From contig JAUFSD010000002.1 in assembly GCA_033030425.1 (NCBI GenBank), positions 1,364,001 to 1,428,000 of the forward strand: DNA of 64,000 bases. The letters are read 5' to 3'. A program made the translations under genes and the position numbers. The notes under the pieces were generated by a model that saw only the letters and a list, made by a program, of their open reading frames with translations, did not search any database and had not been told where the DNA came from. This stretch comes from Verpa conica. Lineage: Eukaryota > Ascomycota > Pezizomycetes > Pezizales > Morchellaceae. This document shows positions 1 through 9,098 of this stretch, piece after piece. Position 1 is the stretch's first letter; each line of letters starts with the position of its first letter.

Positions 1-700
1 TGCGTTTATTCTTTTTTTGAGTATCGCCATTATTTGTAAAAAACCTATGTATTCCCCACAGCTATTAGGAAAACTATTACGATACTCAATATTATTTTTT
101 ATTTAGATCAACTCACCACTTCCGACCGTCTTTGTCTGTACAGGGGATATTCCCGTTAACAAATTCTCGGATCGATGAAAGACGCTGCTTCCCGTCGATT
201 GATATCCGGAGATATCTTTCCCCACCATCTTCTGTCTTCTTTGTTTGGACATTGAATATAACAGGGGGAACATAGTAATTACCTATAGTAATTCTTCCGT
301 CAATAATTATTCCACCCATAAGAAAGAAAAGGAACCTAGATAGTATTAAAGTACGAACATATTAAGGAATTTATGAGCTTTGTCATTCTATCGGTATTCC
401 AGACCACATCTCTCTGGTAATCCGGATTCAATTCCAAAAATGGAGTTGACATCATATCTACGTCGATGGTCATTAGCCCAAACAAATAAAATCACGTGGA
501 AAGATGCAGTGGTAAAAAATACCAAAAAGATCTGATATCGAGCGCCGCTGCCAATGGCACTCTTGGAGCTTTTCACCGGGCTCGTAAATCCCACTAGACG
601 ACTCTTCGTCTTCATCGTCCTCTTCCTCTTCCTCGTCGTCATCATCCTCAACGATATCATCCTCAACGATAGGTTCTTCCTTAGTATAGCGCGGGGTCAT
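1..700 (-). CDS. DUF262 (GmrSD N-terminal-like) protein, N-terminal part, cut by left window edge
   Basis: I read four exons: 523-700, 359-457, 117-282 and 1-44 (continuing off the window). They are joined by GT-AG introns of 65, 76 and 72 nt and give 162 residues. The ATG at 698-700 opens an acidic tail (runs of D and E, residues about 9-35). The DUF262 fold follows: a RRSISDLF segment, LNPDYQRDVVW, LINSLICNYYVPPVIFNV, then SIDGKQRLSSI. The last matches the DGQQR-type motif of the N-terminal domain of GmrSD type IV restriction proteins. Fungi carry standalone DUF262 proteins whose function is not established. Intron 1 has a GCTAATGAC branch-like site before CGTAG. The protein continues beyond the edge (KWFFTNNGD...), so its length and any second domain are unknown. 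The family call is firm from motif order; a restriction role is not implied. Confidence 0.82.
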
Positions 701-1330
701 TTCAATCGAGTTTATAGTGTATTAAACGCGACGCGTCCTTCTAAGAATAAACAAGAAACGTTACACAGTATATTAGATGGCAAGAAATGAACATGTAACA
801 AAAGTCAAAAGCTGGGGGGGTGCATTAAATAGGGGGAAGAGAAGAGCAGAGGTTGAAGGTCTCAGGACAGGGAAGTTCCAAATTTGGCTGACTAAATGAA
901 AAAGTGGTCATGTGGTAATTTCTAGAGAGCTAGTACCAGCTGGTTGATAAGACTACATGTACCCTTCCTGCAACTCAAAAAAAATTTGCAGACCTACATG
1001 TAAGATCATGCTATTTGAATGATGTAACTTATGTAATCCCACAATAACATTAACCCTAATTAATTCAAGTGTTTAATTACCCGAGGAGTTCTATAGGGAT
1101 CAAAAAAATCTTACTTTATGTTTTATACATCCTGATAATTTAATTCCTTAGATACATGTATCCGAGAATTTGATCCTCAAAAGACTTGGCAGATAACTAA
1201 AATGCCAAGACATATTCTTCGGACACAACACCAAACATGAGACGAAACATTTGTTCTCGTCGAGCCACAGCAGGATGGGATGTTTTGGAATTCTAATAGG
1301 AAAGCAGAAATAACCTAACAATTATTCCTT
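701..1330. other. Intergenic, A/T-rich, with a TACATGTA cluster
   Basis: This gap lies between the start of the DUF262 gene and the stop of the DUF1348 gene. No convincing exon was seen on either strand. It contains three copies of the palindrome TACATGTA at 954-961, 995-1002 and 1153-1160, and one TAACCCTAA telomere-like word near 1051. The left end is probably the DUF262 promoter and the right end the 3' region of DUF1348. Confidence 0.6.
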
Positions 1331-1965
1331 TCACCAATGCTTCTCAGAGATATCGATAGTATTCACATCAATACCGTCTTTGAACCACCGCTGATCTTCC
1401 GAGATCTTGATATCGTTGCCAGACATATGCCTATTCCTATGTCAGCTCGCTGCCCTCTAAAACTATTATGAGAGGATCCGAGGGGTTAGCTAACCGTTTC
1501 TTCATTTTCCCATCCTCTGCAAATGTCCAATCCTCCAAACCATAGCACCTCCACCATTGCCCCCCTTCATCGAAAAACTCATACCAAAACTATATCTCAC
1601 TTTAGCTCATGCGTCACCTTTCGCATAACAGGGGAAGGAGGGCTTAGCTAACCTGGACAGCAATCCTATTTTCTGTAAAAGCAAACAGTTCCTTCCGCAG
1701 CCTATATCCATTCTCACGAGACCACTTTTGGCTTAAAAACCCAATGATTTCTCTAGTACCTGTAAGGAATTGGTCACGATTGCGCCAGATTGAATCTGGA
1801 GTGTAAGCAGCAGATACACTCTGGGGGTTTCTGTAGGGTCATTGTCAGGGAAAAATAGTGATCGTGTGGGGAAGGGGCGTGTTACTTCGTATTCCAGAGG
1901 TCTTGGGCTGCTTTGACTTTCTTCGTCGCTGTCTCTAAGGTGAAGGGTGGGAGGATACCAGCCAT
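1331..1965 (-). CDS. DUF1348 / YesE-like NTF2-fold (SnoaL-like) protein, 150 aa
   Basis: There are four exons: 1886-1965, 1653-1830, 1495-1589 and 1331-1430. Introns are 54, 63 and 64 nt and the total of 453 nt closes exactly in frame. The protein starts [17 protein letters not shown] and has the family blocks in order: [50 protein letters not shown] at the end of exon 2, [18 protein letters not shown], then [16 protein letters not shown] and a terminal SEKHW. Length and motif order match DUF1348 (PF07080), which has the NTF2-like fold. The bacterial and fungal members are mostly uncharacterised, and some NTF2-like relatives bind or isomerise small molecules, so no substrate is proposed. It is divergently transcribed from the Gna1 gene with about 420 bp between the ATGs. 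Introns 2 and 3 begin with almost identical sequence (see findings). Confidence 0.9.
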
Positions 1966-2385
1966 TTTAGTGATGTAGGATTATTAAAATAGAACCGAAA
2001 GTTTTTTTCAAACCCTTGCTCTAGTGTTTGAATCATCAGTTCTGTACTTGCTTTATACTTTTTCGTGGCCCCCAAACCCGAGAGCCAGTAAAATCGGATC
2101 AGCGAAGTCGGCCTCATCCGGAAACCGGGGGAATATCGGCACGATCACTTTCTGGCTCCAATTTCTAGCCTGAATCATGGTATTCTTTTTCTATGATAAA
2201 TGTAACAATACATATCACAATTTCTAACATTGCCTCGAACTGCCGAAACATATGCAGTGACTTGTCGTCTTGGCACTGTACCACAACCCCTCTTAGACCA
2301 GCTCAAGTTCCGACAACAAATCCGGAGACCTCAGCTGTTTATACCAACTACCCACGAAATTACCCTACTCTAAAAGACTACCAAT
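1966..2385. promoter_or_regulatory. Divergent intergenic region, DUF1348 and GNA1
   Basis: This is the 420-bp spacer between two start codons on opposite strands, so it must hold both promoters and 5' leaders. The leader on the GNA1 side is pyrimidine- and CAA-rich just before ATG (CCAATATG). I saw no clear TATA box. Apparent reading frames here (1935-2117 minus, 2193-2480 plus) are out of frame with the flanking proteins. Confidence 0.5.
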
Positions 2386-2947
2386 ATGTCAACCCCCCTA
2401 TTCGACCCTACCCTAATCTCTCCCGACGTTGCCTCGTCACTGCCAGAGGGATACTCTCTCCGTCCAATCCGCAAAACTGATTACAGTCAATTCCTAGATG
2501 TCTTGCGTGTATTGACCACTGTTGGGGATATCTCAGAAGAGGATTGGTCAGAACGATATGACTGGATGGCAGCTAGGAAGGATGAATACTTTATCATATG
2601 CATCACGGATGAGAATGAGAAGGTCGTGGGTGTGGGAAGCTTGATTGTCGAGAAGAAATTGTAATCCCTCCAACCCTCTGCTGGTATGTTAGAGAGGTAG
2701 CTAACTTAGAGTCATTATTGATAGTTTGAGAAACCTAGGAATAATCGGCCACATTGAAGACATTGCTGTTGCAAAAGATCAGCAGGGAAAGAAGCTGGGG
2801 CTGAAGATCATTCACGCGTTGGATCATATCGCGGAGAAGATTGGCTGCTACAAGGCCATCCTCGATTGCTCCGAAAAGAACCAGGGGTTCTACGAGAAAT
2901 GCGGGTATAAACTTGCTGGTGTGCAAATGGTGGGTTATTCTCAGTGA
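2386..2947 (+). CDS. GNA1: Glucosamine-6-phosphate N-acetyltransferase, 165 aa
   Basis: Two exons, 2386-2660 and 2725-2947, are split by a 64-nt GT-AG intron with a GCTAAC branch-like site. This GNAT enzyme transfers acetyl from acetyl-CoA to glucosamine-6-phosphate in the cytosolic pathway to UDP-GlcNAc, the precursor of chitin, N-glycans and GPI anchors. Exon 1 encodes the N-terminal strands (SLRPIRKTDYSQFLDVL, TTVGDIS). Exon 2 holds the core: GHIEDIAVAKDQQGKKLG is the acetyl-CoA pyrophosphate-binding region, and CYKAILDCSEKNQGFYEKCG is the conserved C-terminal block characteristic of eukaryotic Gna1. Length agrees with yeast Gna1 (159 aa). The start ATG is the first in frame and directly precedes the family-like N-terminus. 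The assignment is strong and rests on the C-terminal block. Confidence 0.95.
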
Positions 2948-3468
2948 AGTGTTTACCCATAACCAAATGATCATACCGGCTTACATACGGGTTATAGGCA
3001 CATTATTACGACAAAAAATAGATAACTATGGGATTTCTTTACCTAGAAGTTGACACTTATAGATACACTGAGAACCGTTATTTTTAGACCTTATGGGATT
3101 GCATTATACTTCTGTATCTGAAAACACCTTGATATCAAATTGATAGTGTCTAGCCCATGTGTTTACAAGTGAATTTCCATAGAGTTCTATCCGTCTCAAA
3201 ACCAAAGCTCGAAATGCAACTCCTTTCCGCGGATGAGTCGGCTCAAAATGCTGGTGTCAAAAGTTGGATCTAGATACCAACACAAAAATCACAGGCCCAG
3301 GCTCGCAGCTTCCAAGTCCCATGCAAGATCACAGCGATTGAATGTATGCTGGTATCACATTTCCTACGGCAAATCCGGACCTTCTTTATTTTTGACCGAC
3401 CCAACCAGACTGTAATTGGAAGTAAAAAAAAAACCAGAACTATACACCAACAACGCTATCCATTTTTT
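2948..3468. other. Intergenic between convergent 3' ends
   Basis: The GNA1 stop (+) and the eL24 stop (-) face each other across 521 bp. The gap contains only short unsupported reading frames and an A-run at about 3424-3432 just past the eL24 stop, probably within its 3' UTR. Nothing else was recognised. Confidence 0.6.
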
Positions 3469-4341
3469 TTAACGGGACCTGGCCTGGACCTTTGTCGCAG
3501 CACCCTTCGCACCTTGCTTTGATACCTTACCACCGCGAGCGGTGGTAGCGGCGCTCTTAGCCTTCTCAGCCTTTTTCTTGCTCTCAGCCTCAGCCTTCTT
3601 GGCCTTTCCGTCCTTAATAGCCTGGGCGCGGGCAGCCTGGCGGGCTTCCGGGCGCATGGAGCGCTTCTCTTTAATAACATCGAGAGAGAGACCAACAATT
3701 GCACGCTGGTGCTTGACCGTACGGCGAGTACGCTTCTTGGCGACTTCCTGTAGTAGTATGAGTATCCCGAACGACACAGGGCAGCCAGAATTATAATAGT
3801 TAGGGCAAGCGGACAAACCTCAGAGATACCCTTCTTGTGCATACGCCTGAAAAGGATAGTCCAAGCGATTCTACGAGGGTTCTTGCGCTGGAGAAATAGT
3901 GACTCAGACTTGCCGTTCACAAACCTGAAGACCTTGGAGTCGCCGCGGACATAAATCTTACCCTATTATGTCGAAACGTTGTTAGAAGCTACTGTTCTTG
4001 ACCCAGGATGTATTTGAGGTTTCTCGAAGAGTATGTCCGAACCTTAGAGGGGTAGATTTTGGCACCGCTAAAAGCATCAAGTTCGACCTATCATTAAACC
4101 TAGTGTCAGTCTATAATCCGAGTAAAAGTTCCAATATCTGTATCCCAATGACGGCATCTGGACAGCCCTCCCTTATCCCTTCCTTTCATCCCCTTCGTTC
4201 GCTCCGTCCGCCATCTGATTAACCGGTCTACTCCATCTACCTCCTCTACCCCATCAATCCCCCTAGCGTCCAGACACCGCCACCGTCGCCTTATTGTTGG
4301 GAGAAATTTCACGAGGACCGGGAGTCGTAACGCACCTTCAT
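3469..4341 (-). CDS. RPL24: 60S ribosomal protein eL24, 157 aa
   Basis: There are four exons: a 6-nt first exon (4336-4341, coding M-K only), 4043-4087, 3819-3962 and 3469-3747. Introns are 248, 80 and 71 nt. The protein reads [19 protein letters not shown], then [57 protein letters not shown], and ends in the usual Lys/Ala-rich tail. These are the standard blocks of eL24 (PF01246), which sits at the 60S subunit interface and is added late in cytosolic ribosome maturation. The length matches the family (yeast 155 aa). The very short first exon followed by a much longer first intron is a common architecture of ribosomal protein genes in filamentous ascomycetes. I looked for a C/D snoRNA in intron 1 and found no convincing box pair. 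Confidence 0.96.
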
Positions 4342-5059
4342 TATTTCTTTAGTAGATCGTTAATATGTCGGTTGGTGGTGGGGTCGGTTGTCGTTGTCGG
4401 TTGTCGTTGTCGTTGGCGTGATGAATTCGTTGGTGTCTAGCAGAAACTATGGGTGATTTGTGTGGGTGAAAAGGAAGTCACAAAATCGTGGTAGCCCTCA
4501 CACGTGAATCAATCATGCTTAGTCATAGAACATTGACATTACTTGGGGTTTCTTCCCTAAGCCACCTAATTAGTAACTACACCTATATCCCCTTGCTGTT
4601 ATGAAATCTCTGAGAACTACTCTGTGGTTATCACTGCTAAATTTCCGGACTTGAGATAGCCAAAACGGATCATGCCAAAGTACCAGACTAGAGAATTCTC
4701 AGATATTTATCTTCGAGTTAAACTACCAGGTACCCCTCATATATAAAGAAATTATCACCAAATACAATACTAAACCGAAATTATAATGTCTCACTCGCCG
4801 ATTCTTTCTTGAAAGTAATTCACTAGGAATTTAGCTATTCCGACTACGGACAGCGTTGTTGTCCTATGTCTAAATGCTATACCTATGATCTTTTATGGAA
4901 AAAATTATGACTTAGTACTATAAAACTTGTAGTTACTTTATCAATCACTTTCTTCACTTTAAGGTAGACATAAAAGACTTTTACACCTCATGTTTTAATA
5001 TCTTTAGAGCAGATTCACCCCCGCTCTCCTCAGTCCTCCTTTCATGCAACTAGCTTTCT
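4342..5059. other. Intergenic: eL24 promoter and GAD 3' region
   Basis: This 718-bp gap lies between two genes on the minus strand. The left part, with the GTCGTT repeat, is the eL24 promoter side. The remainder is A/T-rich, with no exon seen and no strong structural feature. Confidence 0.55.
4383..4414. repeat. 13-bp tandem repeat just upstream of eL24
   Basis: Two perfect copies of GTCGGTTGTCGTT (4383-4395, 4396-4408) are followed by a partial GTCGTT. It starts 42 bp upstream of the eL24 ATG, so it lies in the promoter or 5' UTR. Whether it is regulatory is unknown. Confidence 0.7.
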
Positions 5060-6941
5060 TTAACAAGTTGTCTTCAAAGTCCCAGAGGTATCCTGCTGTT
5101 GTCTCCCATGTTTCCCCATGCTCTGCACCTGCTTTTCGATCCTAGCATTTCTAGGCGCAGCTAGACTCTCTAGATCAACAGAATCACATTTCATTAGTGT
5201 CTCTGTGGTCTCTAAGATATCTCCAATCAATCTATACAAAGATTAGGTTAGTATAGAGAAAACAACCAGTGACAGCAGAGGAAAAACGAACCTGTCCAGT
5301 AGATCAGCAGACATGCTCTCCCTCACGACCACTCTCAGAATTTCGATCTCTTCCATGTTCGGAGGCAAGTTGTAATCTATGTTTCAAACATATATTAGCA
5401 TATAAATTATGCGGGATATTAATGCGAAAACATACTTGGGATAATATATCCCTTCGTTCTCAGAAGAGTCGACACACTCTGCTGCTTTATATGTGGGAAT
5501 GATTTACGGAACTCGTCGTTGAACCTAAAAGCAACGACTGGCAAGCCCGCATTGTATAATGAGTGATCTGATTCATTCAATACAAGACCCTTCACACCAT
5601 CCAAGATCTTCGTTCCGGTACGGCCATCTCCCCATGAGTCTCTCTTCCGGTGGATGTCGCTCAAGCAGACATACCAACCACTCGCCTCGAGTGCCTTTGA
5701 GAGAATCCGGGCATTTTGGAGTGCGTTGCACATGACCGATTCAAATCCTTTATGGCCGAGATGAATGAAGTTGAAGTATTGAGCAATCACCTGGTTTCCA
5801 GGCCTTGAGAAATTAAGTGTATAGGATTGCTCAGTCCCTCCTAGATAGTGGAGCTCAAAGATGAGATCCTTTGGGAGGTATTCTTCACCTCTCCATACGA
5901 TCCAGCCGAGTCCAGCATACACAAGTCCAAACTTGTGGCCAGATGTGTTTATGGAGTGCACCCTAGGAAGTTCGAACCCCCATTTACCTTGAGCACCTGT
6001 GAAGGGAGCGACCATGGCACCGGAAGCACCGTCAACGTGTATGGGGATAGAGATACCGGTCTCTTTCTCATACTCATCGAGAATGTCAGAAACCTGTTCG
6101 ACAGGCTCAAAGTGACCGGTGTAAGTTGACCCAAGGATTACAAAGACACCGATAGTATTTTCATCCACATTTTCACGGATCAATGTAGGGTCGAGACCCC
6201 AGTGTGATTCTTCACTGACTGGGAGGATCCGAGCCTCAACCTCAAAGTATCGTGCAAACCTATTCCCCTCGCCATTCAGTCAACTATCTACTAGAAGCTT
6301 ATTGCATATAGGTAGTACAGGGGTACTAACTTCTCAAGAGCAACTTGAGCATTAGCGCCCATTAAGATATTAGGTTTTTCCGTCGATTTCCCTTCTTTCT
6401 TGCGCCTTTCTTGCCATCTTCTCTTCATAGCCAATCCACCAAGGTGGATAGCCTCACTACTTCCCGTCGTTGCTGTTCCGATCGCAGTCTCACCCTTGGG
6501 AATATTCCACAAGTTCGCGATCATGGAAATGCATCTTCCATGGATAGCCATGAGAGCGGGGTATTCATCCGCATCAGCTAAATTCTTTGAAATATTCTCT
6601 AAGATTAACTTATCGCATTCCGGCTCCATATATGTATTCACGAACGAGGCCAGATTGAGATTAGGACGTCCATCAAGATCTAACTCATCCTTGATGATTT
6701 GGTAAACGGCACTAGCACCGGCACCAGTCTCTGGGATACGGAATTTGGGGATCTCTTGACTGGCAGAGTAACGGGAGCCATAGACATAGTGGTGGGTTTG
6801 ATGTTTATGGTGACGATGCTTTGGAGCGTGCTCACGGAGGGATGCGATGAGTTCATCTGGGTCGACCTGGATAATGATATATTAGTATGGGAGTCTTAAA
6901 TGTGTATGGGTAGTACCACATACATGCTTTGAGAGTGCCAT
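5060..6941 (-). CDS. GAD1: Glutamate decarboxylase (PLP-dependent), 544 aa
   Basis: There are five exons: 6924-6941 (18 nt, MALSKH), 6331-6866, 5436-6259, 5292-5376 and 5060-5231. Introns are 57, 71, 59 and 60 nt, and the sum of 1635 nt closes in frame. The enzyme converts L-glutamate to GABA, feeding the GABA shunt. Visible blocks include NTYMEPECDKL, ATTGSSEAIHLGGLAMKRRW, the PLP-contact strand IPIHVDGASGA (Asp about residue 261) and SINTSGHKFG, whose Lys (about 294) forms the Schiff base. C-terminal NYNLPPNMEEIEILRVVVRE and LIGDILETTETL match class II decarboxylase family members. Length is normal for fungal GADs (about 500-560). The C-terminal 50 residues are Q/K/R-rich and not obviously a calmodulin-binding site. 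The tiny first exon was placed because MALSKHVDPDELI reads directly into the known N-terminus. Confidence 0.96.
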
Positions 6942-8313
6942 GTTAAAATTTGTTGAATACTTAAATTATGTATTTAAATATTATAAGAATGATAAGAATG
7001 GTTATTCCAGTACGAATTCAAGCACAAATCGACGTTTGAGGTATGAAAGAAATAAAAAGTCCCATGCAAGTAATGACTACCTTATATAGAATCATTCGAT
7101 ACCTGTACTTCAGTGGAGACACCGGCACCCCCGGATCCCGAAACCTGGCACATAGCAATTGTATGATCTAGGCAAGTCAGATTTGCCCAATACGCAAACA
7201 AAGAAAGGGCCGGAAACACGACGGAAATGACGTGATTTTTACACATTTGTTTCTCGAGCAGACGCGGGTATGGCCTGATCTCCGTTCCTTGCTTGGCCGA
7301 CCAGGGGTATGAATGCTTGTTTTGCAGAACCTTGGCAGATGCGTGGAATTCGGTTCCGGGGATCATGATGATGCGGGGTAAAGTTCTTGGCCTAAGGTCT
7401 TTCTCTCTCCACTCCTCAAGAGAGGCAGACAGCTCTTCAAGATGCTTGCAGTCTTGCGCATACACAGGACGCCGACAAGTTTCCGGAATTTCAGCAACAT
7501 CGTGAGGCCAAGTTTATGATAAAAACTCCGATTTCATGACTGCTGAAGTTGATTACTATAGACATGTGGTGCGATCGGTTTTTAGGGAATCATAGGACAG
7601 ATGGTTTTTTCCGGCATATTCTTAATATAGATCTCCAGGAAAACAACATCTACTGGGGCGTTATTTCTTAAATTTCAATTGGATTAGCATGGCTATTGTT
7701 ACTTAGACGGAAGCCACAGCCATAGAAGCCACCAAGACTGCTGTGGTGGCTCCCTCATACAAGCTCAACCCAATAAGACTATAGATCATTCTTAATAGGG
7801 CTAGAAGGGTATTCATTGATGTAAAGTGTTTAGTACTACATACATGCACATTGGTGGGTTACGGGTTACTAATCAACTAACAATGTCTTTGATTACCTAG
7901 CAACTACTGACTAGGTTATAATTGGACTAGGGTAGAAATTTGATAGCCATAGGCCACGAAGTACTGGAACTCAAGAAATGATAGTCTGTTATCACCTTTG
8001 CAACTGAAGTCACTGCTGGCATACCCAAACTAGAGCCACCAGCAAATACAGTGTGCTGGCTTGTATTGAGACATAGATGTTACTATTTTTAGCAATTGCT
8101 CAAGTGGGCGTTCATCTAATTCACTTCCACGTATTTCTCCTCTAAAGTAAGGAGTTAAATACCTAGTCAAATAAAGGGTCATGATTCATTCCTTCACCCG
8201 AATGACCTACTCTACACAATTTCTTATCGGCCTGTATTCGCCCAGGCTCCTAAAGCACGATACCCCAAGCTCACCTTGAGCTCCTCAAAAACTAACGCGG
8301 TTTACACTCCACC
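6942..8313. other. Intergenic, 1.4 kb, no supported gene
   Basis: This is the shared 5' flank of GAD (-) and the small membrane protein gene (+), so both promoters lie here. A minus-strand open stretch at 7082-7465 (127 codons, no ATG-supported start) has no recognisable domain and is within the size expected by chance. Nothing else was identified. Confidence 0.5.
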
Positions 8314-9098
8314 ATGGCGCGTCACCGTAAATCTCGAAAACACCCCCTTTTTTTCCTGTTGCTTCTGATCGGGCTACTTGTATCTGCCGTCTTTTACTTT
8401 GCTGCTTCCAGGACCGCCAAACAAACAAAGGCGGGTACCGAGGCAAATTAGTTCGTTAACCCCATCTCCTTTTCCCTCTTAGAGCCCTATAGTAACTAAT
8501 ATCAATAGGATATGTTATTTTACACTTGGGTTAGCAGTAACCTCTGCAATCCATGTCACTCTTTCGGCTCTTCTATTCACCTATCTACCGCCTAAACAGA
8601 TCCCATGCTGGTCTCTGTTTACAATCGCGACCCTCTTCCTAGGAACAGGATGGACTTTTTCAACGATAGTGCAGATATTTGAAGAAAAAAACAAACTTCC
8701 GGCCTCGGCATCTCCAGGACAGAATGATGTTGATCCCCCGCTATTGAAAACAACAGCCATCTTATCTGGTGCCCTAGCGTATGTCCCACTGTATCTCTCA
8801 TCACTTAGAACCTTGAACTAAAGTGCCAAAATAAAACCGCAGACTATTAACATTTACGTCAGCACTTCTCTCTTCTCTCAGCTCGTTCAACGACGAGATT
8901 CCCAGGGAGAAGGATAATCGGGACCTAGTTCAGCAGTCGTTTATTATAACCTCTCCGATAACACAGTCGCTTACATCACACCATCATAACAACGGGGCTC
9001 TCCACCCCTCACCAACCCCCCATACAGAACATGATATTCATTCTGGTCCTGCTAAGTTAGATTCATGCCCTATAGAAATATACCAACCCCAAAAATGA
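8314..9098 (+). CDS. Small multi-pass membrane protein of unknown function, 192 aa
   Basis: Modelled as three exons: 8314-8379, 8483-8778 and 8882-9098. Introns are 103 nt each and 579 nt close in frame. The ATG sits in a strong context (CTCCACCATGG). The N-terminus is basic (MARHRKSRKHP) and runs straight into a hydrophobic segment (FFLLLLIGLL). Two more transmembrane segments follow: CYFTLGLAVTSAIHVTLSAL and WSLFTIATLFLGTGWTFSTI. The region after a third hydrophobic stretch (TAILSGALA) is hydrophilic and S/H/P-rich. The pattern of short basic N-terminus, several TMs and a polar tail resembles small fungal plasma-membrane proteins, but I recognise no family. The exon 1/2 junction is the weak point: in-frame GTATCT was chosen because later donors run into TAG. 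Transcript data could change it. Confidence 0.6.

Noticed and set aside
4088..4335. snoRNA in the long first intron of eL24
   Set aside because: A CTGA D-box-like word is present, but no RTGATGA C box at suitable spacing.
7082..7465. 127-codon open frame on minus upstream of GAD
   Set aside because: There is no ATG at its start and no recognised motif; size is compatible with chance. Kept only as a note in the spacer description.
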